From CAYLNK01 sp964384675 (GTDB lineage Bacteria; Acidobacteriota; Thermoanaerobaculia; UBA5066): a stretch of DNA of 18,449 nucleotides. Where the stretch lies: positions 1 through 18,449 of the forward strand of contig CAYLNK010000111.1 of assembly GCA_964384675.1 (NCBI GenBank). The letters run 5' to 3'. Within the stretch, counting starts at the first letter, position 1. Every line of letters begins with the position of its first letter. The notes beneath the pieces are model-generated. The model had not been told where the DNA came from. It saw only the letters and a program-made list of their open reading frames with translations, and made no database searches. Made by a program: the position numbers and the translations under genes. Below are positions 5,547-12,556 of the stretch, in pieces.

Positions 5547-6335
5547 ATGAACCACGTCGTCTGCATCGCCCACGTCCCCGACACCGAGACGAAGATCAAG
5601 ATCGGCGGTGACGGCCGCTCGATCGACGAGTCCGACGTCAAGTGGATCGTCTCCCCCTACGACGAGTACGCGCTCGAGGAGGCGATCAAGACGAAGGAGG
5701 CCAAGGGGGGTACCGTCACGGCGATCACCTACGGCCCGGCCCGGGCCGACGTGGGGCTCCGCGAGTGCCTGGCCCGCGGCGCCGACGACGCGATCCGGAT
5801 CGCCTCCGAGGGTGTCGGTGAGATCGACTCGATCACCGTCGCCCAGCTCCTGGCCGGCGTCATCAGGACGCTGAAGTTCGACGTGGTGTGGCTCGGGAAC
5901 AAGGGCGTCGGCACCGACGCGCAGCTCATGGCGCCGATGGTGGCCGAGCTGCTCGACATCCCGCACGTCAACCTGGTGACGAAGCTGGAGTGGACCGCCG
6001 GCGGCGTCGTGGCGCACCGGGAGATCGAGGGGGCGCACGAGGTGGTCGAGGCGCCGCTCCCCGTCGCGCTCGGCGCGCAGAAGGGGCTGAACGAGCCGCG
6101 CTACGCGTCGCTCAAGGGGATCATGGCCGCCAAGAAGAAGGTCATCGCGGTGAAGACGCCGGCCGACGCGGGTGTCGACGTGGCGTCCCAGAGCGGCGAG
6201 AAGGCGGCGGTGCGCTGGGCGAAGCTGGAGCTGCCGCCGGCCCGGCAGGCCGTGAAGCTGATCCCGGCCGACGACCCGGCGAAGGCCGCCGAAGAGCTGC
6301 TCCGCCTGCTCCGCGACGAAGCCAAGGTCCTGTAA
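5547..6335 (+). CDS. etfB: Electron transfer flavoprotein, beta subunit
   Basis: EtfB is the AMP/FAD-binding small subunit of ETF, which accepts electrons from acyl-CoA and related dehydrogenases in the cytoplasm. The 262 residues begin MNHVVCIAHVPDTETKIKI and continue with WIVSPYDEYALEEAIKTKE, TVTAITYGPARADVGLRECL and VVWLGNKGVGTDAQLMAPMV. The EtfB signature region is HREIEGAHEVVEAPLP followed by LNEPRYASLKGIMAAKKK. Length is normal for the family. The ATG at 5547 follows GAGGAG at 4-5 nt spacing. A GC-rich palindrome (GCCGGCGG/CCGCCGGC, about 5516-5532) lies just upstream of the ribosome site and could structure the leader. etfA follows after 17 nt, so the two subunits are co-transcribed. 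Confidence 0.96.
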   Translation: MNHVVCIAHVPDTETKIKIGGDGRSIDESDVKWIVSPYDEYALEEAIKTKEAKGGTVTAITYGPARADVGLRECLARGADDAIRIASEGVGEIDSITVAQLLAGVIRTLKFDVVWLGNKGVGTDAQLMAPMVAELLDIPHVNLVTKLEWTAGGVVAHREIEGAHEVVEAPLPVALGAQKGLNEPRYASLKGIMAAKKKVIAVKTPADAGVDVASQSGEKAAVRWAKLELPPARQAVKLIPADDPAKAAEELLRLLRDEAKVL

Positions 6336-6352
6336 GCGAGAAGAGGAAGAAG

Positions 6353-7330
6353 ATGACCAACATCCTCGTTTTCATCGAGCAGCGCGACGGGAAGATCCGC
6401 AAGGCCTCTCTCGAGGCGCTCACCCTCGGGCGGACGCTCGCCGGCAAGACCGGCGGGTCGCTGGCCGCGGTCGTGGCCGGCTCCGGCATCTCCGGTCTCG
6501 CGTCCGAGCTCGCCGCGTACGGCGCGGCGACCGTCTACGTGGCCGACCGTCCCGAGCTGACCCTCTATTCGAGCGAAGGGTACGTCGCCGCGCTCGACGC
6601 CGCCGCCAAGGCGTTCTCGCCGTCCGTGGTCCTCGTCTCGGCCACGATGATGGGGAAGGACGTCGCCCCGCGCTTCGCGGCGCGCCGCCGGGTGGGCGTC
6701 CTCTCCGACGTGATGTCCCTCGACGTCGAGGGAGGGCGCCTCACCGGCATCCGCCTCGTCTACTCCGGCAAGGCGCGCGCGACGGTCGTCCCGGCCGCCG
6801 GCGCCCTCCAGGTCGCCACCCCGCGGCCGAACGTCTTCCCGTCGTCGAAGGCCGACGCGCCGGGGGCGGGCCAGGCCGTCGCGCTCGGCCTGGGCTCGCT
6901 CGCGATCCGGGCGAAGGTGACGAAGATCGCCGCGGCCGAGACCGGGGAGATCGACGTGGCCGAGGCCGACAAGATCGTCTCGGGCGGGCGCGGCATCAAG
7001 GGGCCGGAGAACTGGCCGATCCTGAAGGCGCTCTGTCACGAGCTGGGCGCGGCGCTCGGCGCGTCCCGCGCGGCAGTGGACGCCGGATGGATCGAGCACT
7101 CGCACCAGGTGGGGCAGACCGGGAAGGTCGTCTCGCCGTCGCTCTACGTCGCCTGCGGCATCTCCGGCGCCATCCAGCACCTGGCCGGGATGGGCTCGTC
7201 GAAGGTGATCGTGGCGATCAACAAGGACCCCGAGGCGCCGATGTTCAAGGTGGCGACCTACGGGATCGTCGGCGACCTCTTCCAGATCGTCCCCGCCTTG
7301 ACGGCGGCGGCGAAGAAGATGCACGCCTGA
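6353..7330 (+). CDS. etfA: Electron transfer flavoprotein, alpha subunit
   Basis: EtfA is the FAD-carrying large subunit of the heterodimer with EtfB. The 325-residue sequence has the N-terminal alpha/beta domain (MTNILVFIEQRDGKIRKASL, LASELAAYGAATVYV) and the highly conserved C-terminal FAD domain. That domain includes IVSGGRGIKGPENW, GASRAAVDAGWIEHSHQVGQ, ACGISGAIQHLAGMGSSK and VAINKDPEAPMFKVATYGIV. The GQTGK and S-x-x-IQH-type residues that contact FAD are present. The start at 6353 follows AAGAGGAAGAAG. An intrinsic terminator begins 24 nt after the stop, closing the etfBA unit. The likely electron acceptor is the membrane oxidoreductase at 9354-11432. Confidence 0.96.
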   Translation: MTNILVFIEQRDGKIRKASLEALTLGRTLAGKTGGSLAAVVAGSGISGLASELAAYGAATVYVADRPELTLYSSEGYVAALDAAAKAFSPSVVLVSATMMGKDVAPRFAARRRVGVLSDVMSLDVEGGRLTGIRLVYSGKARATVVPAAGALQVATPRPNVFPSSKADAPGAGQAVALGLGSLAIRAKVTKIAAAETGEIDVAEADKIVSGGRGIKGPENWPILKALCHELGAALGASRAAVDAGWIEHSHQVGQTGKVVSPSLYVACGISGAIQHLAGMGSSKVIVAINKDPEAPMFKVATYGIVGDLFQIVPALTAAAKKMHA

Positions 7331-7354
7331 AGCCCAGACCTCTCCGGAGAATGC

Positions 7355-7388
7355 GAAGGGCGGCCGTCGAGGCCGCCCTTCTTCGTTT
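7355..7388 (+). terminator. Intrinsic terminator of etfBA
   Basis: GAAGGGCGGCC (7355-7365) pairs perfectly with GGCCGCCCTTC (7371-7381), an 11-bp stem with a 5-nt loop (GTCGA), followed by TTCGTTT. It starts 24 nt after the etfA stop. Its symmetry may also let it act on minus-strand transcripts. Confidence 0.85.
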
Positions 7389-7402
7389 CCGGGACACGGA
7401 CG

Positions 7403-7428
7403 GGGAGCCTCGCAGACGCGAGGCTCCC
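7403..7428 (-). terminator. Hairpin terminator of the secreted Ig-like gene
   Basis: GGGAGCCTCGC (7403-7413) pairs perfectly with GCGAGGCTCCC (7418-7428) around a 4-nt loop. It lies 11 nt beyond the stop of the minus-strand gene ending at 7440. No U-run follows, so termination may depend on the hairpin alone or on an additional factor. Confidence 0.65.
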
Positions 7429-7439
7429 GGTGACCTAGC

Positions 7440-9239
7440 TCACTCGGCGCTTCCGACGTGCGCGACGAAGTTCGTGCTGATGACGCCGCAGCCGTTGCGG
7501 AAGAGGTACCGGATGATGTCGGTGCTGTTCGGCACGCTGCCGGCGCGGTACTGGAAGCGCGTCTGCGACAGGAACTGGATGCTGCCGCCGCTCTGGTTCT
7601 GGATGACGAAGAAGCCTGTGTTCGTGTAGTTCGGGAGGCCGGAGACGTCGACGTAGACGAGCTCGCCCGGCTTGAGGAAGACCTCCTGCGGCGTGAGGAT
7701 CGGCGGGGGCAGCCCGTTGTCGACGGTGACGGTCAGGGTCTTCTGGACCTTCTTGCCGTTGACGCCGTACGCCGTGAGCGTGAAGAGGGTGTCCGCGGTG
7801 ATGGTGGCCTGGGCCGAGCCGACGCCGACCGAGTCCGCCGGGGAGACGGAGACGCGAGTGGCGTCGATGACGAACCAGGAGAGGACGATGTTGGCGATCG
7901 GGCCGCAGGCCATGGAGGGCGTGGCCTCGAAGGAGATGATCTGCGGCGTACCGGCCTCGCGCACCGTGGCGGTGAACTCGGCGGTGGCCGGTCCGCAGGG
8001 GCCGTTCACGGTGAGCGTGACGACGTCGACCCCGGCCACGGAGCCGGCGGTGTAGACGTAGCCGTACTGGGTGAGCTTGAAGGTGGAGCCGGTCGACTCC
8101 TGCTGCTTGAACGCGAAGGTGGTCTCGCCGGGGCTCGGCAGGAGGCCGTCGGTGCTGGTGCCGATCAGGAGGTTCGCGCTCGCGGGCGACGGGATGGGCG
8201 CCTGCGTCGGCGCGGTGATCGAGACCCGGCGCGGCTGCGAGCTCGACTCGTTGGCGGAGGAGTACGCCGTCAGGAGGAGGTCCGTGGAGGTGTTCACGGT
8301 GACGGTGGTGGTGCCGTTCGGGGGGAGGTCGCCGGCGGCTCCGGTGAGCGTCACCCGGGTGGCGCCGGTGGTGGTCCAGGTGGCCGTGACGCTGAGGGGG
8401 GCGCAGCCCGACGTGGCCGAGACCTGGAAGCTGTTGATGGTCGGCGCCGTGGAGAAGGCGTTCCGGATCACGATGAGGGGCACGAAGGAGCCGTCGCTCG
8501 TGGAGTTGTAGTTGCGGACGACGTACGGGAAGGCGGTGCCGTTGAGGATCCGGAGGCGGAGGCTGAGGTTGGAGCGACCGGAGGCGGCCGGGACGAGCGT
8601 GGCGAGCGACGTCTGGCCCACGGCGCCGGCGACGGCGTCGATCTTGCCGGACCCGAGGAGGGCGCCTCCTTCGTAGGCGGCGACCTCCATCTGGCAGCCG
8701 CTGCCGGAACCGGGGTTGCACAGGAGACCGACGTTCGTCCGGGAGCGGGAGGCGTCGGAGGAGGCGTCCGCGCCGCCGCCCGAGGCCTCGTCACCGGGGT
8801 TCAGGAAATCGGAAGCGGCGAGGCCCTGGGCGCTCACACCGAAGCGTCCTCCCGCCGTCTCGTTGTAGGTCTCGGACCAGGCGTTGACCGACGAGTCGGA
8901 GCGGATCCGGTAGAGGAAGGCGCCGGCGCCGTCGAGCTTCGCCGGCGTCGCGATCACGGCGACCCCCCGGGCCGGCACGCTGAACGGCTTCGAGTCGACG
9001 ACGACGCCGCCCGCGAAGAAGTCGACCGTGCCGGTGGCGGCCGAGAGGGAGTTGACGTAGACGTTCGTGTCGAAGCGAGCCCCGGCGTTCCCGGCACCTT
9101 TCGCTCCCGGTCCGCCCCAGAGCTCCGTGCCCTGAGGCGCCGCGAGGGCGTTCTGGGCATGGACCGGGGCGGTCGAGAGCGCGAGTCCCGCGAGCAGGAG
9201 CACGCGCGTCGTCCTGAGGCTGATTCGGGTCGTCGTCAT
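7440..9239 (-). CDS. Secreted multidomain protein: N-terminal SDGS[FY]-type module plus alternating Ig-like repeats
   Basis: 599 residues with a signal peptide (SLRTTRVLLLAGLALSTAPVHA|Q), so exported. Residues about 37-255 form a module with GARFDTNVYVNS, SRSRTNVGLL and TSDGSFVPLIVI, shared with the protein at 12988-16317. Residues about 265-599 are an alternating A-B-A-B array. A1 (about 265-345, PTINSFQVSATSGCAPLSVT) and A2 (about 430-505, TPQIISFEATPSMACGPI) look like PKD/Ig folds ending LLLTAYSSA and FTLTAYGVN. B1 (about 350-427) and B2 (about 510-599) share Y-x-AGSV...GP/NGCG...FxAxV. No catalytic motif, C-terminal anchor or sorting signal is seen. ATG 9239 follows TAGGAG at good spacing. 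The gene lies alone, antisense between etfBA and the ETF oxidoreductase. It is probably an adhesin-like or structural secreted protein, but the function is not known. Confidence 0.85.
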   Translation of the reverse strand: MTTTRISLRTTRVLLLAGLALSTAPVHAQNALAAPQGTELWGGPGAKGAGNAGARFDTNVYVNSLSAATGTVDFFAGGVVVDSKPFSVPARGVAVIATPAKLDGAGAFLYRIRSDSSVNAWSETYNETAGGRFGVSAQGLAASDFLNPGDEASGGGADASSDASRSRTNVGLLCNPGSGSGCQMEVAAYEGGALLGSGKIDAVAGAVGQTSLATLVPAASGRSNLSLRLRILNGTAFPYVVRNYNSTSDGSFVPLIVIRNAFSTAPTINSFQVSATSGCAPLSVTATWTTTGATRVTLTGAAGDLPPNGTTTVTVNTSTDLLLTAYSSANESSSQPRRVSITAPTQAPIPSPASANLLIGTSTDGLLPSPGETTFAFKQQESTGSTFKLTQYGYVYTAGSVAGVDVVTLTVNGPCGPATAEFTATVREAGTPQIISFEATPSMACGPIANIVLSWFVIDATRVSVSPADSVGVGSAQATITADTLFTLTAYGVNGKKVQKTLTVTVDNGLPPPILTPQEVFLKPGELVYVDVSGLPNYTNTGFFVIQNQSGGSIQFLSQTRFQYRAGSVPNSTDIIRYLFRNGCGVISTNFVAHVGSAE

Positions 9240-9339
9240 CGTTGGCTCCTATCCGTTCGGGTAGGGTCGAGAGACAGTTTGAGGAAGAGAATACACCCGA
9301 TTCGGGAATCTCGCCTCCGGGGGACCGGGACCCCTGCGC

Positions 9340-9353
9340 TATCCTCCCGATCG
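9340..9353 (+). promoter_or_regulatory. Possible -10 element giving a near-leaderless start
   Basis: TATCCT (9340-9345) ends 8 nt before the ATG at 9354. No Shine-Dalgarno precedes that ATG, so a transcript starting at or just before it would be essentially leaderless. No convincing -35 is visible, so support is weak. Confidence 0.25.
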
Positions 9354-11432
9354 ATGATTCCGACACAGGCGTCCTATCTCGGCGTGCCGGGCACGGCCCT
9401 GTTCGCGCTCCTCGTCACCGCCTCTCTCCTCGCCTTCGCCTACACGGTCTCCCGGCGGTGGGAGCTCCTGACGGCCGGCGGCGCTCCCGACCCGCGCTGG
9501 GACCGGATCCCGGAGCGGATCCGGGCCGTGGTGACGATGGGGCTCCTCCAGAAGAGGATGTTCCGCGACCCTTACGCGGGGCTGTACCACATCCTCATCT
9601 TCTCGGGCTTCGTCGTGCTGTCGGTGCGGACCGTGTCGCTCGTGCTGGAGGGGTTCTCCCACGAGGCCGGGCTCCCGTTCCTGCCGGCGGGGGCGTGGCA
9701 GGCGTACCTGCTCCTCAAGGACGTGGTCCTGGTGACGACGTTCTGCGGCGTGCTCCTCGCGCTCGGACGCCGGCACCTCCTGAAGAAGGAGCGTCTCGAC
9801 CCGTCCTTCGACGCGGACCTGATCCTCTGCCTGATCGGCTTCCTCATGGTGTCCGACCTCGGCGCCGGCGGCGCGAAGGCGAACCTCTACCCGGCCGAGG
9901 CGTCCGCCTGGGAGCCGGTCACGGCGTCGATCGCGCACGCCCTGTCGGGCCTCTCGAGCGGGACGCTCTCGACGCTGTACCACGCGTGCTGGTGGCTCCA
10001 CCTCGCCGCGGTCTTCGCGTTCGGCAACTACCTGCCGTTCGCCAAGCACTTCCACGTGATCACCGCGCTGCCGAACCTGTTCCTGGGGAAGCTGCCGCCG
10101 CACGGGAAGCTCCAGACGTTCGACATCGAGAAGGCCGCCGAGGCGGAGAAGTTCGGGGTCTCTTCCATCGAGGGCTTCACCTGGAAGCAGAAGCTCGACA
10201 TGTTCACCTGCACGGAGTGCGGACGCTGCCGCGAGGTGTGCCCCACGCACCTGACCGGCAAGCCGCTCTCGCCCAAGGGCTTCATGGTCGACCTCAGGAC
10301 GGCGCTCTACACCGACGCCGAGTCGATCGTGGACGGCGGCTCGGGGCGCGCGAACGCCGAGGCGATGGCCCGGATGGAGGGGCGGAAGCCGCTGATCGGC
10401 GGCTGGATCGACGAGGAGACCGTCTGGGCCTGCACGTCGTGCCGGTACTGCGAGTCGGCGTGCCCCGTGGGCATCACGTACGTCGACAAGATCGTCGACC
10501 TGCGCCGGCACCTCGTCCTCGAGAAGAGCGAGTTCCCGAAGGAGGCCCAGACGGCTTTCAACGGGATGGAGCGGCAGGGGAACCCGTGGAACCTCCCGTC
10601 GGCCGATCGGGGCGCCTGGGCTCAGGAGCTGCCGTTCCCGGTGCTCACGATGGCCGAAGCGGCCTCGGCCGCGGGCGCGAACGTGGAGGTCCTGTTCTGG
10701 GTGGGCTGCGCCGGGTCGTACGAGGATCGGGGCAAGAAGGTCTCGCGCTCCCTGGCGACGCTCCTGCACCACGCGGGCGTGACGTTCGCGATCCTCGGGG
10801 CCGAGGAGACGTGCAACGGGGACTCGGCCCGGCGCCTCGGGAACGAGTACCTCTTCCAGACGCTGGCGCAGCAGAACATCGAGACGCTGAACGGGTACGG
10901 CGTGAAGCGGATCGTGACGAACTGCCCCCACTGCTTCAACACCCTGAAGAACGAGTATCCGGATTTCGGCGGGAACTACGAAGTGCTGCACGGGACCGAG
11001 CTGATCGCGGCGCTGATGGCCGAGGGGCGGCTCGGCTTCGAGGGGCACGGCGGGCCGAAGTCGATCACGTTCCACGACCCGTGCTACCTGGGCCGGCACA
11101 ACGACGTCTACGACGCGCCCCGCCAGATCCTCGGTGCCATCCCGGGGCTCGAGGTGAAGGAGCTGGGCCGGAGCCGCGAGACCGGCCTCTGCTGCGGCGC
11201 GGGCGGCGGGCGCATGTGGCTGGACGAGAAGATCGGCGCCCGGATCAACCAGACGCGCTTCGCGGAGATCGAGGCCGCCGGGGCCGAGGCCGTCGGCGTC
11301 TCGTGTCCGTTCTGCATGGTGATGATCGGCAACGCGAAGACCGAGATGAGCGGAAAGACCGAGGCGTTCGACGTCCTGGAGCTGGCGGCCGCGGCTCTAC
11401 CGGTGCATCCTGGGGGGCGTCCGGCGGCCTGA
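9354..11432 (+). CDS. Membrane ETF:(mena)quinone oxidoreductase, NarI-like cytochrome b fused to HdrD-like Fe-S protein
   Basis: This 692-residue protein matches the ETF:methylmenaquinone oxidoreductase (EMO) architecture, which moves electrons from reduced ETF into the quinone pool. Five hydrophobic segments lie at about 11-32, 77-98, 117-137, 155-171 and 208-229. Histidines H79, H210, H216, H232 and H234 are candidate heme b ligands. Two ferredoxin motifs for [4Fe-4S] clusters follow: C286-x2-C289-x2-C292-x3-C296 (CTECGRCREVCP) and C360-x2-C363-x2-C366-x3-C370 (CTSCRYCESACP). The C-terminal half carries two cysteine-rich CCG-type domains of the HdrB/D/GlpC class: WVGCAGSYED, NCPHCFNTLKNEYP, then HDPCYLGRHNDVY, GLCCGAGGGRMW and SCPFCMVM. 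The frame is open far upstream through the antisense gene, but the first sensible start is ATG 9354. It is probably co-transcribed with the next gene, 21 nt downstream. etfBA lies 2 kb upstream on the same strand. Confidence 0.92.
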   Translation: MIPTQASYLGVPGTALFALLVTASLLAFAYTVSRRWELLTAGGAPDPRWDRIPERIRAVVTMGLLQKRMFRDPYAGLYHILIFSGFVVLSVRTVSLVLEGFSHEAGLPFLPAGAWQAYLLLKDVVLVTTFCGVLLALGRRHLLKKERLDPSFDADLILCLIGFLMVSDLGAGGAKANLYPAEASAWEPVTASIAHALSGLSSGTLSTLYHACWWLHLAAVFAFGNYLPFAKHFHVITALPNLFLGKLPPHGKLQTFDIEKAAEAEKFGVSSIEGFTWKQKLDMFTCTECGRCREVCPTHLTGKPLSPKGFMVDLRTALYTDAESIVDGGSGRANAEAMARMEGRKPLIGGWIDEETVWACTSCRYCESACPVGITYVDKIVDLRRHLVLEKSEFPKEAQTAFNGMERQGNPWNLPSADRGAWAQELPFPVLTMAEAASAAGANVEVLFWVGCAGSYEDRGKKVSRSLATLLHHAGVTFAILGAEETCNGDSARRLGNEYLFQTLAQQNIETLNGYGVKRIVTNCPHCFNTLKNEYPDFGGNYEVLHGTELIAALMAEGRLGFEGHGGPKSITFHDPCYLGRHNDVYDAPRQILGAIPGLEVKELGRSRETGLCCGAGGGRMWLDEKIGARINQTRFAEIEAAGAEAVGVSCPFCMVMIGNAKTEMSGKTEAFDVLELAAAALPVHPGGRPAA

Positions 11433-11453
11433 GCCGTCCGACAGGGGGGAGCC

Positions 11454-11888
11454 ATGGCCGCATCGAAGAAACCCGACGTGACCCGGCCCGTCCCCACCGT
11501 GACGGGTCCGACCAAGATCGTGGTTCCGGAGGCGAAGGAGGTCACCAAGCCCGTCCGCGCGGTGACGGCCACCGGAACGAGGCCGTTCGTGACCGCGGAC
11601 GTGGTCTCAAAGGAGCACCTCCAGGCGCAGAAGTGGCGGCTCCTGAAGAGACGGCGGGACGCGGCTGTGGCGCAGCTCCAGACGGAGGAGGCCAGGCGTC
11701 TCCGGAACATCCGCGTCCGGCGTGCGGTGCTCGGTCTCGCCGTTTTCGGTCTGGTCGCCTATGGGTGGCGGATCCTCGATTCCGAGCACGGGAACCGGTG
11801 GCCGCTCTTCCCGGTGTGGATCCTGATGTGCGTCGCGGTGGTGGGCGCCCTCGGCCTCATGATCTGGTACATCGACTGGAACAACTGA
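11454..11888 (+). CDS. Small two-helix membrane protein, hypothetical
   Basis: 144 residues. The N-terminal 50 residues are Pro/Thr/Val-rich and probably disordered. A basic, helical stretch follows (about 52-88, SKEHLQAQKWRLLKRRRDAA ... RRLRNIRVRR). Two membrane helices lie at about 90-107 (AVLGLAVFGLVAYGWRIL) and 118-140 (FPVWILMCVAVVGALGLMIWY). I recognise no family. GGGGGGAG lies 2-3 nt before the ATG at 11454, and the gene begins 21 nt after the ETF:quinone oxidoreductase. It is therefore probably in the same operon and could be an accessory membrane subunit, which is inference from position only. The first 69-bp repeat unit begins directly after the stop codon. Confidence 0.7.
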   Translation: MAASKKPDVTRPVPTVTGPTKIVVPEAKEVTKPVRAVTATGTRPFVTADVVSKEHLQAQKWRLLKRRRDAAVAQLQTEEARRLRNIRVRRAVLGLAVFGLVAYGWRILDSEHGNRWPLFPVWILMCVAVVGALGLMIWYIDWNN

Positions 11889-12198
11889 AGTGATCGGGAG
11901 ACCCGTCACGCGGGTCTCCCTACCGTCCCCTCGGCCGCTGGCCNNNNNNNNNNNNNNNNNNNNNNNNNNNNNNNNNNNNNNNNNNNNNNNNNNNNNNNNN
12001 NNNNNNNNNNNNNNNNNNNNNNNNNNNNNNNNNNNNNNNNNNNAGTGATCGGGAGACCCGTCACGCGGGTCTCCCTACCGTCCCCTCGGCCGCTGGCCGC
12101 GGCCTGCGGCGCAGTGATCGGGAGACCCGTCACGCGGGTCTCCCTACCGTCCCCTCGGCCGCTGGCCGCGGCCTGCGGCGCAGTGATCGGGAGACCCG
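11889..12198. repeat. Tandem array of 69-bp hairpin repeats, interrupted by assembly gap
   Basis: The unit starts AGTGATCGGGAGACCCG and contains perfect 10-bp arms GGGAGACCCG and CGGGTCTCCC around TCACG, then TACCGTCCCC and a GGCCGCTGGCCGCGGCC segment. Unit 1 (11889-11943) is cut by Ns after 55 bp. Units 2 (12044-12112) and 3 (12113-12181) are complete and identical. Unit 4 (12182-12198) keeps only the first 17 bp. The array lies between the convergent ends of the genes at 11454-11888 and 12225-12521, so the hairpins probably serve as bidirectional terminators. Copy number is unknown because of the gap. Sixty-nine is divisible by three, which makes a spurious open frame. Confidence 0.9.
11944..12043. 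other. Assembly gap (100 Ns)
   Basis: Exactly 100 consecutive Ns replace sequence inside the 69-bp repeat array. A round 100 is a conventional placeholder of unknown true length. The flanking sequence on both sides is the same repeat, so the gap probably represents unresolved repeat copies. Confidence 0.98.
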
Positions 12199-12216
12199 GG
12201 CTTCGGCCTGCGGGTC
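12192..12216 (-). terminator. Hairpin after the zinc-ribbon gene
   Basis: GACCCG...GGC and GCC...CGGGTC form a stem with a TTCG tetraloop and a small bulge. It lies just downstream of the stop of the minus-strand gene at 12225. It reuses the left arm of the truncated fourth repeat unit. No U-run is present, so efficiency is uncertain. Confidence 0.45.
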
Positions 12217-12224
12217 CGGCCGCC

Positions 12225-12521
12225 CTACTCGTCGTCGAAGATGCCGCGGGGCTTCGTCGCCGGGTCGCTCTTCGCGCGTTCGAGGGCTTGCTGGAAGGTC
12301 TTCTCCAGGATCTCGCTCTTGTGCTTCTCGCGCTCGACCGTGGCCGAGAAGATGTCCGCGGCCCGCTCCTTCTGCCGCGCGATCTCCTTGGCGGCGTCCT
12401 CGAACGAGGTGACCTTGCGCTTGGCCACGGCAGGCTCGTGGCTGAGCACCGCTCCCGTCGCGGAGTCGACCCGGAGCGTGGCGTCGCAATCGGGGCAATG
12501 GACGAGCAGCGCGTCGCTCAT
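12225..12521 (-). CDS. Small zinc-ribbon protein with helical tail, hypothetical
   Basis: 98 residues starting MSDALLVHCPDCDATLRVD. The CPDC knuckle in a beta-rich start looks like half a zinc ribbon, but only one CxxC is present, so metal binding would need a second ligand pair (for example H8 or H25) or dimerisation. Residues about 36-85 (FEDAAKEIARQKERAADIFS onward) are highly charged and predicted helical or coiled coil, ending KPRGIFDDE. No assigned function. The frame is open to 12578, but ATG 12521 is chosen because the conserved-looking sequence starts there and a promoter (TTGGCC, 17 nt, GATAAT at 12556-12528) ends 6 nt before it, implying a leaderless mRNA. The gene is divergent from yraN with about 21 bp between starts. 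Confidence 0.7.
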   Translation of the reverse strand: MSDALLVHCPDCDATLRVDSATGAVLSHEPAVAKRKVTSFEDAAKEIARQKERAADIFSATVEREKHKSEILEKTFQQALERAKSDPATKPRGIFDDE

Positions 12522-12527
12522 CCGTCG

Positions 12528-12556
12528 ATTATCCTCGCGGCAGTGGACGGGGCCAA
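12528..12556 (-). promoter_or_regulatory. Promoter of the zinc-ribbon gene, probably leaderless
   Basis: On the minus strand TTGGCC (12556-12551) and GATAAT (12533-12528) are separated by 17 nt, and the ATG begins 6 nt after the -10. With normal -10 to start spacing, transcription would begin at or next to the A of the ATG. The -10 matches the consensus at 5 of 6 positions. It overlaps the beginning of yraN on the other strand. Confidence 0.45.

Noticed and set aside
7458..9353. Very long plus-strand open frame upstream of the ETF oxidoreductase (632 codons)
   Set aside because: Antisense to the secreted Ig-like gene, with Gly/Arg/Asp-rich shadow composition and no domain; GC-rich DNA leaves such frames open by chance.
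11889..12198. CRISPR-like array
   Set aside because: The 69-bp units abut directly with no unique spacers, and no cas genes are in the window.
12045..12542. Plus-strand open frame through the 69-bp repeats fused to yraN
   Set aside because: The 69-bp unit equals 23 codons, so the frame stays open through the repeats without being coding, and it then runs antisense to the zinc-ribbon gene.
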